A program made the translations under genes and the position numbers. A DNA stretch of 58,165 bases from Lachnospiraceae bacterium (GTDB lineage: Bacteria > Bacillota > Clostridia > Lachnospirales > Lachnospiraceae): NCBI GenBank assembly GCA_022774705.1, contig JALFLM010000160.1, positions 1 to 58,165 on the forward strand, given 5' to 3'. Below, one piece after another: positions 18,631 through 28,300 of this stretch (positions are counted from its first letter, which is position 1; each line of letters starts with the position of its first letter). The notes under the pieces were generated by a model that saw only the letters and a program-made list of their open reading frames with translations, did not search any database and had not been told where the DNA came from.

Positions 18631-18686
18631 AATGTCGCAGAAGCAGGTCATGGGAAAAGCTCATGGTCTGTTTCTGCGGCATTTTT
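18631..18686 (+). terminator. Intrinsic terminator
   Basis: AATGTCGCAGAA pairs imperfectly with TTTCTGCGGCATT around a second stem (GTCATG / CATGGT), followed by TTTTT. Confidence 0.8.
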
Positions 18687-18710
18687 ACATGTTCAAAGTG
18701 AGGGAAGGAT

Positions 18711-19160
18711 ATGGATAGAAAGATTCTTGCACAAAAAGCTCTGGAAATGAGGAAGTATTCCTATGTGCCTTATTCCGGGTTCCGCGTGGGAGCTGCCCTG
18801 CTGACGAAAGACGGGAAAATCTATACAGGCTGCAATATCGAGAATGCAGCATACACACCGACAAACTGCGCGGAGCGGACGGCTTTTTTCAAGGCGGTCA
18901 GCGAAGGGGAACGGGATTTTCAGGCGATTGCCATTGCAGGAGGTCCCGGGGATGCCGGGGAGCCGCTAAAGCTGTGTTCCCCCTGTGGTGTATGCCGCCA
19001 GGTGATGATGGAATTCTGTGATCCGGAGACATTTGAAGTGATTCTGGTGCAATCAGGGGAGGACTATCAGGTATATCTGCTGAAAGATGTCCTGCCCATG
19101 GGGTTCGGACCGGGCAATCTGGGAAAAAGAGAACCCGGAAAAAATATGAAAGACCAATGA
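18711..19160 (+). CDS. cdd: Cytidine deaminase
   Basis: Deaminates cytidine and deoxycytidine for pyrimidine salvage. 149 aa, slightly longer than the usual 130-140 of tetrameric enzymes. Zinc-site motifs are NCAERTAFFKA (Cys ligand and catalytic Glu) and CSPCGVCRQVM (two Cys ligands). The substrate loop YVPYSGFRVGAALLT is near the N-terminus and YTGCNIENAAY follows. It is followed after 29 nt by adenosine deaminase, giving a nucleoside salvage pair. Confidence 0.95.
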   Translation: MDRKILAQKALEMRKYSYVPYSGFRVGAALLTKDGKIYTGCNIENAAYTPTNCAERTAFFKAVSEGERDFQAIAIAGGPGDAGEPLKLCSPCGVCRQVMMEFCDPETFEVILVQSGEDYQVYLLKDVLPMGFGPGNLGKREPGKNMKDQ

Positions 19161-19189
19161 GAGATTAATTAGAGAGAAGGTGATATGGA

Positions 19190-20158
19190 ATGACACAGGA
19201 GGAGTTAAAGCAGCTTCCAAAAATCGATCTGCACTGTCATCTGGACGGTTCTCTGTCGCTGGAGTGTGTGCGGGAACTGCTGGGGCGCCCGGTGACCATG
19301 GAGGAACTTCAGGCAGAGGATGACTGTGACAGTCTGAAAACGTATCTGGAAAAATTTGACCTGCCGGTGTCGGCGCTGCAGACGGAAAACGGGCTGCGAA
19401 GGGCTGCATATGATGTGGTGAAAAGCGTTTCCGAAGAAAATGTCCGCTATCTGGAGGTTCGTTTTGCACCGCTTCTATCGGTGAATGAACATCTTGACTG
19501 CGAGCGGGTTATTGGTTCGGTGATCGAAGGTCTGGAGCAGGGACAGCGTGATTTTCCGGTGAAAGCTCAGGTCATTGCCTGTGCTATGCGTCATCATCCC
19601 CAGGAACAGAGTCTTGCCATGTTTCACGCGGCAAAAAGTTTTCTGGAGAAGGGACTCTGCGCACTGGATCTGGCCGGAGATGAGGCGGCATTTCCCATGA
19701 AGCAGTTTGAAGGTCTGTTCCGAAAGGCCGCTGATATGGGCTTCCCCTTTACACTGCACGCCGGTGAATGCGGCAGTGTGGAAAATGTGCTGGACAGCGT
19801 TGCCTGCGGGGCAAAGCGGATCGGGCACGGAATCGCCCTTGCCGGACATAAAGATGGTATCAGACTGTGCCGGGAGCAGAAAACCGGTCTGGAAATGTGC
19901 CCCATCAGCAATCTGCAGACAAAAGCGGTAAGAAGAAAAGAAGATTATCCGATCCGCGAATTTCTGGATGCAGAGCTCCTGATAACCGTCAACACGGATA
20001 ACCGTACAGTCAGCAATACCACGCTGACCCGTGAACTTGGCTGGATTCAGAGTCAGTACGGCATCACGGATGAGGAAATCCGGCAGCTGGAGCGCAATGC
20101 ACTGGAGGTGTCCTTTGCACCCGATGCGTGGAAAGAAAAGCTGCGCCTGGAATTTTAA
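19190..20158 (+). CDS. add: Adenosine deaminase
   Basis: 322 aa zinc enzyme converting adenosine to inosine. Motifs: KIDLHCHLDGSL (metal-binding His pair), FTLHAGECG (His and catalytic Glu), RIGHGIAL, and TVNTDNRTVSNTT, where most enzymes have an NTDDP-like sequence. The TDNRTVSNT form is common in Firmicutes. It probably shares a transcript with cdd. A GAGAAGG RBS precedes ATG 19190. Confidence 0.93.
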   Translation: MTQEELKQLPKIDLHCHLDGSLSLECVRELLGRPVTMEELQAEDDCDSLKTYLEKFDLPVSALQTENGLRRAAYDVVKSVSEENVRYLEVRFAPLLSVNEHLDCERVIGSVIEGLEQGQRDFPVKAQVIACAMRHHPQEQSLAMFHAAKSFLEKGLCALDLAGDEAAFPMKQFEGLFRKAADMGFPFTLHAGECGSVENVLDSVACGAKRIGHGIALAGHKDGIRLCREQKTGLEMCPISNLQTKAVRRKEDYPIREFLDAELLITVNTDNRTVSNTTLTRELGWIQSQYGITDEEIRQLERNALEVSFAPDAWKEKLRLEF

Positions 20159-20284
20159 TGCAGGCTCATAACAGGAGGAGATCATTTGTTTACAATAGAA
20201 ATACCGGGAAGGGACCCCCCTGACGATCAATCAGACATAAATTATCAGAAAATTCTGAATAATAAATATTTAATAAAAAAGAGA

Positions 20285-20312
20285 TTGACAAAAATGGAAT
20301 ATATGCTATAAT
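20285..20312 (+). promoter_or_regulatory. Strong promoter of RNA unit A
   Basis: TTGACA 20285-20290, 16-nt spacer, TATAAT 20307-20312 with an extended TGC. The upstream CAGAAAATTCTGAAT (20246-20260) and following A/T-rich tract recur before the second unit. Confidence 0.85.
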
Positions 20313-20318
20313 AAAACC

Positions 20319-20573
20319 ATAAAACAAAAGAAAAGTACTGATTAACAGAATTTAAGAAAGGCGTGATTCCAATCAAAATTTAAATCAGAACTTATAATTT
20401 AAAGAAAGCGAGGTAAAGACCCCCTTAAAATCAGGCTTATCCCCGAAGTAGCGCAGCGGGACTCATAATACAGAAGAAAGGATCGGTAAAGTCCAATGGG
20501 AAGTGAAGAAACCATACAGTACTAAAGGATATCAGATGAAAGAATTGTTCTTCTTTTATTTGATATCCTTTTT
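20319..20573 (+). ncRNA. Candidate structured noncoding RNA, unit A
   Basis: A strong promoter leads to an intrinsic terminator (AAGGATATCA / TGATATCCTT then T6, about 20525-20573) with no plausible ORF between. Conserved blocks shared with unit B are GAGGTAAAGACC (20410-20421), GCTTATCCCCGAAGTAGC (20435-20452) followed by a CCCG/CGGG stem, and GGTAAAGTCC (20485-20494). GATGAAAG (20535) sits in the terminator loop. Predicted transcript about 255 nt. Class not identified; known large clostridial RNAs such as raiA should be compared. No T-box, SAM, lysine or c-di-GMP riboswitch signature was recognised. Confidence 0.6.
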
Positions 20574-20689
20574 TGCGGCTGTTTGTTTCTCTGGCGCATG
20601 TGATTACTCATTCGGCTAAGTGTCGGATACGATTTCAGATTGAATAGTGACAGAAAATTCTGAATATTTATTTTTTAGTAAAAAAGTAA

Positions 20690-20717
20690 TTGACAAATCC
20701 GGAAAACATGCTATAAT
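20690..20717 (+). promoter_or_regulatory. Strong promoter of RNA unit B
   Basis: TTGACA 20690-20695, 16-nt spacer, TATAAT 20712-20717, again with extended TGC. It is a near copy of the unit A promoter, including the upstream CAGAAAATTCTGAAT at 20651-20665. Confidence 0.85.
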
Positions 20718-20723
20718 AAAATC

Positions 20724-21285
20724 ACAAAACCAAATAAGAGTTCCTAATAACTGAAAAAGTGCATACCGTTTTCAATTATCAGCAGGACGCTGAAGGTTTT
20801 GTACATACAATTGTTCGTTATACAGGGGCTCATTATTCATAGACTGGATACATTATTTGGAGTTTTTGAAATTTAAAAAAGGAGGTACGGTCCAAAGGAA
20901 AGTTAAGCTTATCCCCGAAGTAGCATCCCGGGATTTGCCAAAGTGTTGATTATTATGATTGTTGTTCAGGATTTTAGATTTTACAGTTTTATTTACAGTC
21001 AGTCCGATCATCAAAGGTACGTGAGGTACGAAAAGACAGATTCAGAAATATACGGATCTCAAAACGGGATTTCATATTTCACCTGATTGTATTAATCAAG
21101 TATATAATCATATCCTCGGAAATGATAAGTTGAATAAGAGTAATAATTGACAGTTGAATCACAATTTAATATGGAACTGCATGAAATAGTTTTAAGAAAT
21201 GAGGTAAAGTCCATTGAACAATTCTGATGAAGTGCAGCAGTAAGGAGTACCGGATGAAAGATAACTCGCCCGGTACTCTTTTATT
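20724..21285 (+). ncRNA. Candidate structured noncoding RNA, unit B
   Basis: This is a second, longer unit with the same architecture: GAGGTACGGTCC (20882-20893), GCTTATCCCCGAAGTAGC (20907-20924) with a following GGGAT that can pair with ATCCC, GGTAAAGTCC (21203-21212), GATGAAAG (21253) and terminator GAGTACCGG / CCGGTACTC plus TTTT. About 280 nt separate the middle and 3' blocks, against 33 nt in unit A. A weak internal promoter (TTGACA 21147-21152, TATGGA 21170) could instead make the 3' part a third RNA. Together the two units fill the 20159-21313 gap. Confidence 0.55.
21245..21285 (+). terminator. Terminator of RNA unit B
   Basis: GAGTACCGG (21245-21253) pairs with CCGGTACTC (21270-21278), followed by TTTTATT. 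It lies just past the 3' end of the convergent acylphosphatase gene and may serve both strands. Confidence 0.8.
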
Positions 21286-21313
21286 GCTTACGCTTATTTT
21301 AACGGCTGACGCT

Positions 21314-21577
21314 TTAATAGCGAAACCTGCCTTCATGTTCTTTAAGAGGCATGGCTTCACATTCCATATCTGTAATTTCGATATAGCGGTCATTCTGCAG
21401 TTCGCGGATGAGGCGGCTGATCAGAAGGCTTTTTCCCTGCACTTCCATTTCCACAGTTCCGTCATACAGATTCTGGACCCATCCTGTTAAACCAAGCTCG
21501 TTTGCCATCATGGCGGAGCGATAGCGAAATCCAACTCCCTGCACATGTCCATGAAAAATAATGTGTCTGCGAATCAT
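21314..21577 (-). CDS. acyP: Acylphosphatase
   Basis: 87 aa, the normal size for this family, which hydrolyses acyl phosphates. The signature HGHVQGVGFRYR near the N-terminus includes the catalytic Arg, and GWVQNLYDGTVEMEVQG contains the catalytic Asn. ATG 21577 is preceded by AAAGGAGG; the frame extends to 21601 without need. It is convergent with the noncoding RNA units. Confidence 0.94.
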   Translation of the reverse strand: MIRRHIIFHGHVQGVGFRYRSAMMANELGLTGWVQNLYDGTVEMEVQGKSLLISRLIRELQNDRYIEITDMECEAMPLKEHEGRFRY

Positions 21578-21685
21578 AAAATTTCCTCCTTTTGCAATCA
21601 TGTCAGGATTATATCATGAAATGGCGGATTCGTGTATCCTGACGTTTTTTTATGCTAAAATGTATAAAAAAGGTCGGATTTGATA

Positions 21686-21801
21686 TTGTTTTTAAACGGG
21701 AAATCAACTACAATAGAAAACACGGATTTTCAGCCTCTGGCTGACACCGTACCCGGCCAGACAGCCGGCAGGCGGACAGGGCGGAATCTGCCGGGTTTAT
21801 T
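21686..21801 (+). promoter_or_regulatory. glnN promoter and hairpin-rich leader
   Basis: TTGTTT (21686-21691), 17-nt spacer, TACAAT (21709-21714). The leader then has hairpin CAGCC-TCT-GGCTG (about 21731-21743) and a longer ACCCGGC (21751-21757) / GCCGGGT (21790-21796) stem followed by TTATT, which could act as an attenuator. A second extended -10 (TGT-TATAAT, 21801-21809) lies directly after. Confidence 0.45.
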
Positions 21802-21831
21802 GTTATAATGTGAAGGGAGTATAGTGATAGT

Positions 21832-23943
21832 ATGAGCAGAGAGAAGACGGTAGCTCAGATCTTCGGTCAGAATGTTTTCAATGACAAGGTGATGCGGGAA
21901 CGTTTGCCGAAGAAGGTTTATGAGGAATTAAAAAAGACGATTGAAGGAAGAAAGGATCTGGATCCTACCATTGCGGATGTAGTTGCAGGTGCCATGAAAG
22001 AATGGGCGGTAGAAAAGGGTGCAACACATTATACTCACTGGTTCCAGCCTCTTACCGGTTCCACAGCGGAAAAGCATGATTCATTTATTACTGCGCCCAA
22101 AGCGGATGGTTCCGTTTTGATGGAATTTTCAGGAAAAGAGCTGATCAAGGGTGAACCGGATGCTTCTTCGTTCCCCTCTGGCGGTCTGCGTGCCACATTT
22201 GAGGCAAGAGGTTATACAGCATGGGACTGCACTTCTCCTGCATTTGTAAGAGAAGATGAGGCGGGTGCGATCTTATGTGTTCCCACAGCGTTCTGCTCCT
22301 ATACAGGAGAGGCTCTGGATCAGAAGACACCGCTGCTGCGTTCCATGTCGGCTATTGAAACTCAGGCTCTGCGTTTACTGCGCCTGTTCGGCAATACCAC
22401 TTCCAGAAAGGTTATTCCTTCAGTGGGTGTTGAGCAGGAATACTTTATTGTGGACCGTGAAAAATACCTGAAGCGTAAGGATCTGATTTTCACCGGCCGC
22501 ACTCTGTTTGGTGCCATGCCTCCCAAGGGTCAGGAACTGGATGATCATTATTTCGGTGTTATCCGTCCACGTATCGGTGCATTTATGAAGGATGTCAATG
22601 AAGAACTGTGGAAACTGGGCGTATCCGCCAAGACACAGCACAACGAAGTGGCACCGGCACAGCATGAGCTGGCTCCGATTTATGCGGAATGCAATGTGGC
22701 AGCCGATCACAACCAGATCATTATGGAAACGCTGAAGAGAATTGCCAATAAACACGGTCTGCAGTGCCTGCTGCATGAAAAACCTTTTGCAGGTGTAAAC
22801 GGCTCCGGTAAACATAATAACTGGTCACTGACAACTGATGACGGAATCAATCTGCTGGATCCGGGCAAAAAGCCTCATGAGAATAAGCAGTTCCAGCTGG
22901 TTCTGGCCTGTGTTCTGAAGGCAGTGGATACTCACGCTGATCTTCTGCGGGAATCGGCAGCTGATGTGGGCAATGAAAACCGTCTTGGCGCCAACGAAGC
23001 ACCGCCGGCAATTATTTCCGTATTTCTGGGAACCCAGCTGGAAGATGTGCTTGAACAGGTGCTGGAAACCGGTGAAGCAACACATAGCTTAAAGAGCAGC
23101 AAGCTGGAAACCGGTGTTAAGACTCTGCCGGATCTGGTGAAGGATGCTACTGACAGAAACCGTACATCACCCTTTGCATTTACAGGCAATAAATTCGAAT
23201 TCCGTATGGTCGGCTCCCGCGATTCTGTTGCGGAATGCAATGTGGTTCTCAATACGATCGTTGCGGAGGCTTTCTGCGAGGCCTGCGATATTATTGAAGC
23301 TGCAGAAGATAAGGACGAAGCAATCCATAATGTAATCGTTGATCTTATTTCACAGCATTACCGGATCGTATTCAACGGCAACGGCTATTCGGATGAATGG
23401 GTAGAAGAGGCTGCATCGAGAGGACTGCCCAACATTAAATCCATGGTAGAGGCAATTCCTGCACTGATAACGCCCAAGGCCATCAATCTGTTCCAGAAAT
23501 TCGGCGTATTTACGGAGGCGGAACTGCAGTCCCGTGCAGAGATTCAGTATGAGGCATATTCCAAAGCTCTCAATATTGAAGTGAAGGCCATGCTGGATAT
23601 TGCGGGAAAGAGTATTATTCCGGCAGTTCTGCGCTATGCTCATGAACTGGCTGATACCGTTCTTTCCATGCAGGAAGTTGGAATTACCTATTCTGCGGAA
23701 AAGGATATGCTGAAGGATATTGCCAGACTGCTGGAGGGTGCAAAGGCAGCTTACAATAAACTGAAGGTTATGGATGAACGTGCACAGGAGATTGCGGAAG
23801 GAAAAGACAGAGCCGAATTCTACAAATATGAAGTGGAACCCGTGATGATGGCTCTGAGAAAACCCATCGATGAACTGGAGATGATCGTTGACAAGGAAGC
23901 ATGGCCCATGCCTTCCTACGGCGACCTGCTTTTTGAAGTATAA
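21832..23943 (+). CDS. glnN: Glutamine synthetase, type III
   Basis: ATP-dependent synthesis of glutamine from glutamate and ammonium. 703 aa, the size of GSIII (types I and II are about 350-470). The GSIII N-terminus ([17 protein letters not shown]) is followed by [26 protein letters not shown] (metal-binding Glu), [17 protein letters not shown] and [10 protein letters not shown] in the ATP/metal region. Nearby gdhA gives a second ammonium assimilation route. A GAAGGGAG RBS precedes ATG 21832. Confidence 0.95.
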   Translation: MSREKTVAQIFGQNVFNDKVMRERLPKKVYEELKKTIEGRKDLDPTIADVVAGAMKEWAVEKGATHYTHWFQPLTGSTAEKHDSFITAPKADGSVLMEFSGKELIKGEPDASSFPSGGLRATFEARGYTAWDCTSPAFVREDEAGAILCVPTAFCSYTGEALDQKTPLLRSMSAIETQALRLLRLFGNTTSRKVIPSVGVEQEYFIVDREKYLKRKDLIFTGRTLFGAMPPKGQELDDHYFGVIRPRIGAFMKDVNEELWKLGVSAKTQHNEVAPAQHELAPIYAECNVAADHNQIIMETLKRIANKHGLQCLLHEKPFAGVNGSGKHNNWSLTTDDGINLLDPGKKPHENKQFQLVLACVLKAVDTHADLLRESAADVGNENRLGANEAPPAIISVFLGTQLEDVLEQVLETGEATHSLKSSKLETGVKTLPDLVKDATDRNRTSPFAFTGNKFEFRMVGSRDSVAECNVVLNTIVAEAFCEACDIIEAAEDKDEAIHNVIVDLISQHYRIVFNGNGYSDEWVEEAASRGLPNIKSMVEAIPALITPKAINLFQKFGVFTEAELQSRAEIQYEAYSKALNIEVKAMLDIAGKSIIPAVLRYAHELADTVLSMQEVGITYSAEKDMLKDIARLLEGAKAAYNKLKVMDERAQEIAEGKDRAEFYKYEVEPVMMALRKPIDELEMIVDKEAWPMPSYGDLLFEV

Positions 23944-23963
23944 TTATTGAACATAAAATTTTC

Positions 23964-24001
23964 CAAATACCCGGCTGTTTTCTGGCAGCCGGGTATTTGC
24001 G
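23964..24001. terminator. Hairpin after glnN
   Basis: Perfect 14-bp stem CAAATACCCGGCTG / CAGCCGGGTATTTG. There is no U tract on the plus strand, so termination is likely but not certain. Confidence 0.6.
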
Positions 24002-24055
24002 GCTGCAGCAGGTCAGACTTTATAATGATTTTATATTTATCTTATCATATGTTTA

Positions 24056-24084
24056 TTTACAAACAAATGTTTGTGTGATAAAAT
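24056..24084 (+). promoter_or_regulatory. sbcDC promoter with LexA-like palindrome
   Basis: TTTACA (24056-24061), 17-nt spacer, extended TGA-TAAAAT (TAAAAT 24079-24084). The 16-bp perfect palindrome ACAAACAAATGTTTGT (24059-24074) lies between the two boxes and has the AAC-N4-GTT core of Gram-positive LexA sites. Confidence 0.6.
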
Positions 24085-24174
24085 GGGGGCATGAATGGAC
24101 AGACAGTACCGGGCACGGCTGAAGATGATACGGTATTGCCGGGGATTTGGTGAAAGGGTAAAGGTGGACAGTTT

Positions 24175-25392
24175 ATGAAATTATTTCATATTTCTGATCT
24201 TCATATAGGGAGATCGCTGCATAAATACAATCTGGGGCAGTGTCAGCGGGAAGTGTTTGATGAGATTATCCGGCTGGCCGTAGAGGCACAGCCGGATGTC
24301 ATGATGATTGCTGGGGATATTTTTGATAAACCGGTTCCCTCAGGGGAAGCGTATACGGTTTTTGACACGTTTCTGAATGATCTGACGGATGCACTGCCCC
24401 GGATGACGGTACTGATTATTGCGGGGAATCATGATTCGGCGGAACGGCTTCAGTATGCCAGTACATTTCTGCAGAAGCATCATATCTATATTTCTGTTCT
24501 GCCGCCGGCGGACCCGCAGGAGCATCTGAAGAAGGTGACACTGGAAGATGAATTCGGAGAGGTGGATTTTTATCTTCTGCCGTTTACAAAGCCTTCTTAT
24601 GTGCGCAGGCTGTTTGAGGACGGCAGAGTGGTTACGTGGTCTGAAGCGGTGGCAGAGGTACTGTACCGGGAGAATATTGATTATACCAGGAGAAATGTGA
24701 TCCTGTCCCACCAGTTTTACGCTTCGGAGGGCTGTGAGCCTGAAACCTGTGATTCGGAACAGACAAGTATTGCCGTGGGAGGGATCGATCAGGTGGATGT
24801 GGATCTTCTGGCGGATTTTGAATATGCGGCTCTGGGTCATCTTCACGGGAGCCAGAGGGTAAAGTATCCTCATGTCCGCTACTCGGGGACTCCTCTGAAG
24901 TATTCTGTAAGCGAGGAATATCAGAAAAAGTCAGTGGTTCAGATCGTTCTCGGACCGAAAGGACAGCCTGCACAGATTTCTTTTCTGCCCCTTTCTGCCC
25001 GCCGGGATGTCCGGACGGTGCGGGGGACACTGGATGAGATTCTGAAAGATGCCATGGACCGGGCGGCCGGGGAACAGGCAGAAGAAGGTCAGGTACCGGA
25101 ACGGGAGGGCAAATGCCGGGATTATGTGAGCATTATTCTGACGGACGATGATGACGGGCTTCTGACCGATGCAAAGGAGAAGCTGGAGGAGTGTTATGAC
25201 CACATTCTGGAGATCCGCGTTGACAACAGGAGAACCAGAGCACGTTTTGAGGACAGTGTGGCTGTACAGGAGGAGTGGACCCTGTCTCAGGCTTTTTCTC
25301 ATTTTTTTGAGGACATGAATCAGCGTCCCATGACGGAACAGGAAACCGGTGTTATGGAACAGATATGGAAAGAAATGGAGGGACTTTCATGA
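24175..25392 (+). CDS. sbcD: Nuclease subunit SbcD
   Basis: 405 aa Mre11-type nuclease of the SbcCD complex, which cuts DNA hairpins and processes broken ends. Metallophosphoesterase motifs in order are ISDLHIGRSL, IAGDIFDKPVPSG, IIAGNHDSAERL, LSHQFY and LGHLHGSQRV. The stop codon overlaps the sbcC start in ATGA, showing translational coupling. It is preceded by a promoter with a LexA-like palindrome. Confidence 0.95.
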   Translation: MKLFHISDLHIGRSLHKYNLGQCQREVFDEIIRLAVEAQPDVMMIAGDIFDKPVPSGEAYTVFDTFLNDLTDALPRMTVLIIAGNHDSAERLQYASTFLQKHHIYISVLPPADPQEHLKKVTLEDEFGEVDFYLLPFTKPSYVRRLFEDGRVVTWSEAVAEVLYRENIDYTRRNVILSHQFYASEGCEPETCDSEQTSIAVGGIDQVDVDLLADFEYAALGHLHGSQRVKYPHVRYSGTPLKYSVSEEYQKKSVVQIVLGPKGQPAQISFLPLSARRDVRTVRGTLDEILKDAMDRAAGEQAEEGQVPEREGKCRDYVSIILTDDDDGLLTDAKEKLEECYDHILEIRVDNRRTRARFEDSVAVQEEWTLSQAFSHFFEDMNQRPMTEQETGVMEQIWKEMEGLS

Positions 25393-28300
25393 AACCACTG
25401 AAGCTTGTGATGTCTGCATTCGGTTCCTATGCGGGACGGGAGGAGATCGATTTCTCGGCGGCCGGCAGGGGGATTTTCCTGATTACCGGAGATACCGGAG
25501 CCGGAAAGACAACCATATTTGATGCCATTACCTTTGCGCTGTACGGCTGTACCAGCGGCAACCGCAGAACCGGCAGGATGATGGGAAGCCAGTTTGCCGC
25601 ACCGAAGGTGAAGACCTGGGTGGAGTACACTTTTGAGGAAGGCGGTCAGGTCTATACGGTGAGCAGGAGACCGGATATTCCCGGTCAGACCGGTAAAGTG
25701 GAACTGTTTCTGCCGGATGAAAGTGTTTTTCCGGGGAAGGTTAAGGAGACCAATAAAAAGATCGAAGAGATTATAGGTCTGGGTATGAATCAGTTCTGTC
25801 AGGTTGCCATGATCGCGCAGGGAGATTTCAGAGAGCTTCTGCTGGCTTCATCCAATGACCGGAAAGCGATTTTCGAGAAGATTTTCGGTACGGATATTTA
25901 CAACCGGGTACAGATGCAGCTGAATGACTGCTGTAAAAAGCTTTACGGAAAGCGGGCGGATCTGCAGAAGGCAGCTGAGCAGGAGCTGGACGGGATACGG
26001 GTACCGGCAGACAGCGCTTTATTGTCGTTATGGCAGGAGAGAAAAGAAAAAGGAATCTCTCAGATCAGCAATGAAGACCTTCTTGATCTTCTGGAGCAGC
26101 TGATTCAGGAGGAGGAGAAGCAGGAAAAGGAAGCCGGGGAGAAGAAGATGTTTCTGGATGGACAGCTGGCCCGGATCCGCGACCGGATCACAGCCGGGAA
26201 AGCGGTGAACGACCTGTTTGACCGTTATGATCAGGCAGAGAAGAAGGCCCGGAAGCTGGAAGCAGAGAAGGCAGTATTTGCCGGACTGCGTGAGAAGTGC
26301 CGTATTGCCGGAAGTGCATTGCTTGTGGATGAGAAGGCTCTGCAGGTTTCCACGTGCAATACCCGGCTGCAGAATCTGGCGGCGGAGATGAAGCGCCTGG
26401 AACAGCAGATGGAGCAGCAGAAGGGCATAAAGCAGCAGGAGGAGGAGCGTTTGCTTCAGGCACAGAGCAGGAAGCAGGAGCAGCTGCCGGGACTGCAGAA
26501 GGAAGCTGCGTCTCTTGATAATTCCATGGGGTATTATGAGCGTCTGCAGGAGCAGAAGGCATCGTTGAAAAAGGAAAGCAGCAGGCTGAAAAAGCTGGAT
26601 ACGGAAGTGAAGCGGCTGCAGCAGACACAGCAGATGCAGTTGGAACTTCAGGAGAAGCTGAAATGTGAGCAGGAGATGCGGAAGGGCTGCCAGGAGCGTT
26701 ACTATCAGGCCGTGGAAAAACACAGGAGGATGGTGGATAAAGAAAAATTTCTTACTGAGATCTGTGAAAAACGCGGTCAGTTCCGGCAGCTGCAGAAGAA
26801 CTCTGAAAAAGAGAAGAAAAAGCTGGAAAAGCTGCTGAAGGCCCATGATCTGGCAGTGGATGATTACCGGAATGCCTATCAGGCTTTTATTGCAGAACAG
26901 GCTGGTCTGATGGCGCAGAAACTGGAAGAAGGGATTCCCTGTCCTGTGTGCGGTTCTGTTACCCATCCTGCGAAAGCGCTTCTGTCTGCTCATGCAGTGA
27001 CTGAGCAGGAAACAGAAGAAAAAAAGCAGGCAATGGAAAAACTGGAGCAGCAGCTGGCGGGTCAGAGTGAACAATGCAGGAAAGAAGATGGCAGGCTGGA
27101 AGCGATGAAGGTGGAACTGAGAACAGCTCTGCAGCAGCCGGGGATTGGATTGACAGATTTTCTTATCGATTTGAAAGAAGATGACTGGGGAAATCCGTTC
27201 TGGACCCGTCTGGAGAAGATTCTGGCGGACTGGAAAAAAGATACTTCTGCTGTGCAGGAGGTTCTGGAAAAGGCAGGGCAGCAGTTAAAGGATTTTGAAA
27301 ACACGGAGGAACAGCTGAAGCATCTGGAAACAGATCTGCAGGCCGGCCGGGGAAAACTGGCGGAGCTGGAAAAACAGCTGGAGGATCAGAAGATTGTCTG
27401 TACCAGACTGGAAACAGAAATCCTCAGCCAGCAGGAAAGGCTTCCGTATAAAAGCCGGCAGGCAGCAGAAAAGCAGCTGCATGAATTAAGAAAAGGAATT
27501 CAGGAGCTGGAATCGGAATTCAGTGAGGCACAGCAGGCGGTTTCCCGGTCCGGCAATGTGCTCCAGGAGCTTTGCGGACGATATCAGGCGGGCGAAGAAC
27601 AGAAGCAGCAGTTAAGGGAACAGTTTACACTGGCTTATCAGGCTTTTGCAGAAGCTTTGGAGAACAACGGGTTTGCAGATAAGGACAGCTATCTGGCAGC
27701 AAGGATGAAACCTGCAGAAATTAAAAAACAGGAGTCTGAGTGTGATGCCTTTGACAGAGAATATGTCAGCATCCGGTCAGAAGTCAAAACCTATGCAGGA
27801 CAGCTGAAGGACAGAGAAAGGGCTGATCTGAGCCGGTGGCAGGAGGAGGAGAAGCTTCTGCTGGAGCAGAGCCGGGACCAGGAGCAGAACCGTATGACAG
27901 TGTTCAGTGTTCTGGAGAACAATAAAAAGCGGATTTTCAGACTGAAAGGGTATCTGAAAGAATATGAGAAGGTCAGAGAGGAATACAGTGTAGTGTATCA
28001 TCTGAATCGTACTGCCAACGGAAAGCTGGACCTGAAGCTGGATTTTCAGACGTACATGCTCAGAAAGTATTTTGAGGAGATTATTCATGAAGCCAATAAA
28101 AGGCTTCGGATCATGACCCGTGATCAGTTTATTCTGCAGTGCCGCAGCTATGAGAATTTCAGCGGTGGCGGCGCGGCGGGACTGGATCTGGATGTGTACA
28201 GTCTGGTGACCGGAAGGACAAGGGATGTAAAAACTCTGTCGGGGGGAGAGTCTTTTATGGCAGCTCTTTCCATGGCTCTCGGTATGGCTGATATTATACA

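Noticed and set aside
20319-20573. A known riboswitch (T-box, SAM, lysine, c-di-GMP, glutamine) upstream of acyP or glnN
   Set aside because: None of the conserved cores of these classes is present, the units end in terminators, and the next gene is on the opposite strand.
21227-21490. 87-codon plus-strand frame across RNA unit B's end and acyP
   Set aside because: It crosses a terminator and is antisense to the conserved acylphosphatase.
26028-27074. 348-codon minus-strand reading frame in sbcC
   Set aside because: Leu/Gln/Phe-rich shadow of the CAG-rich coiled-coil codons of sbcC; the sense gene is certain.
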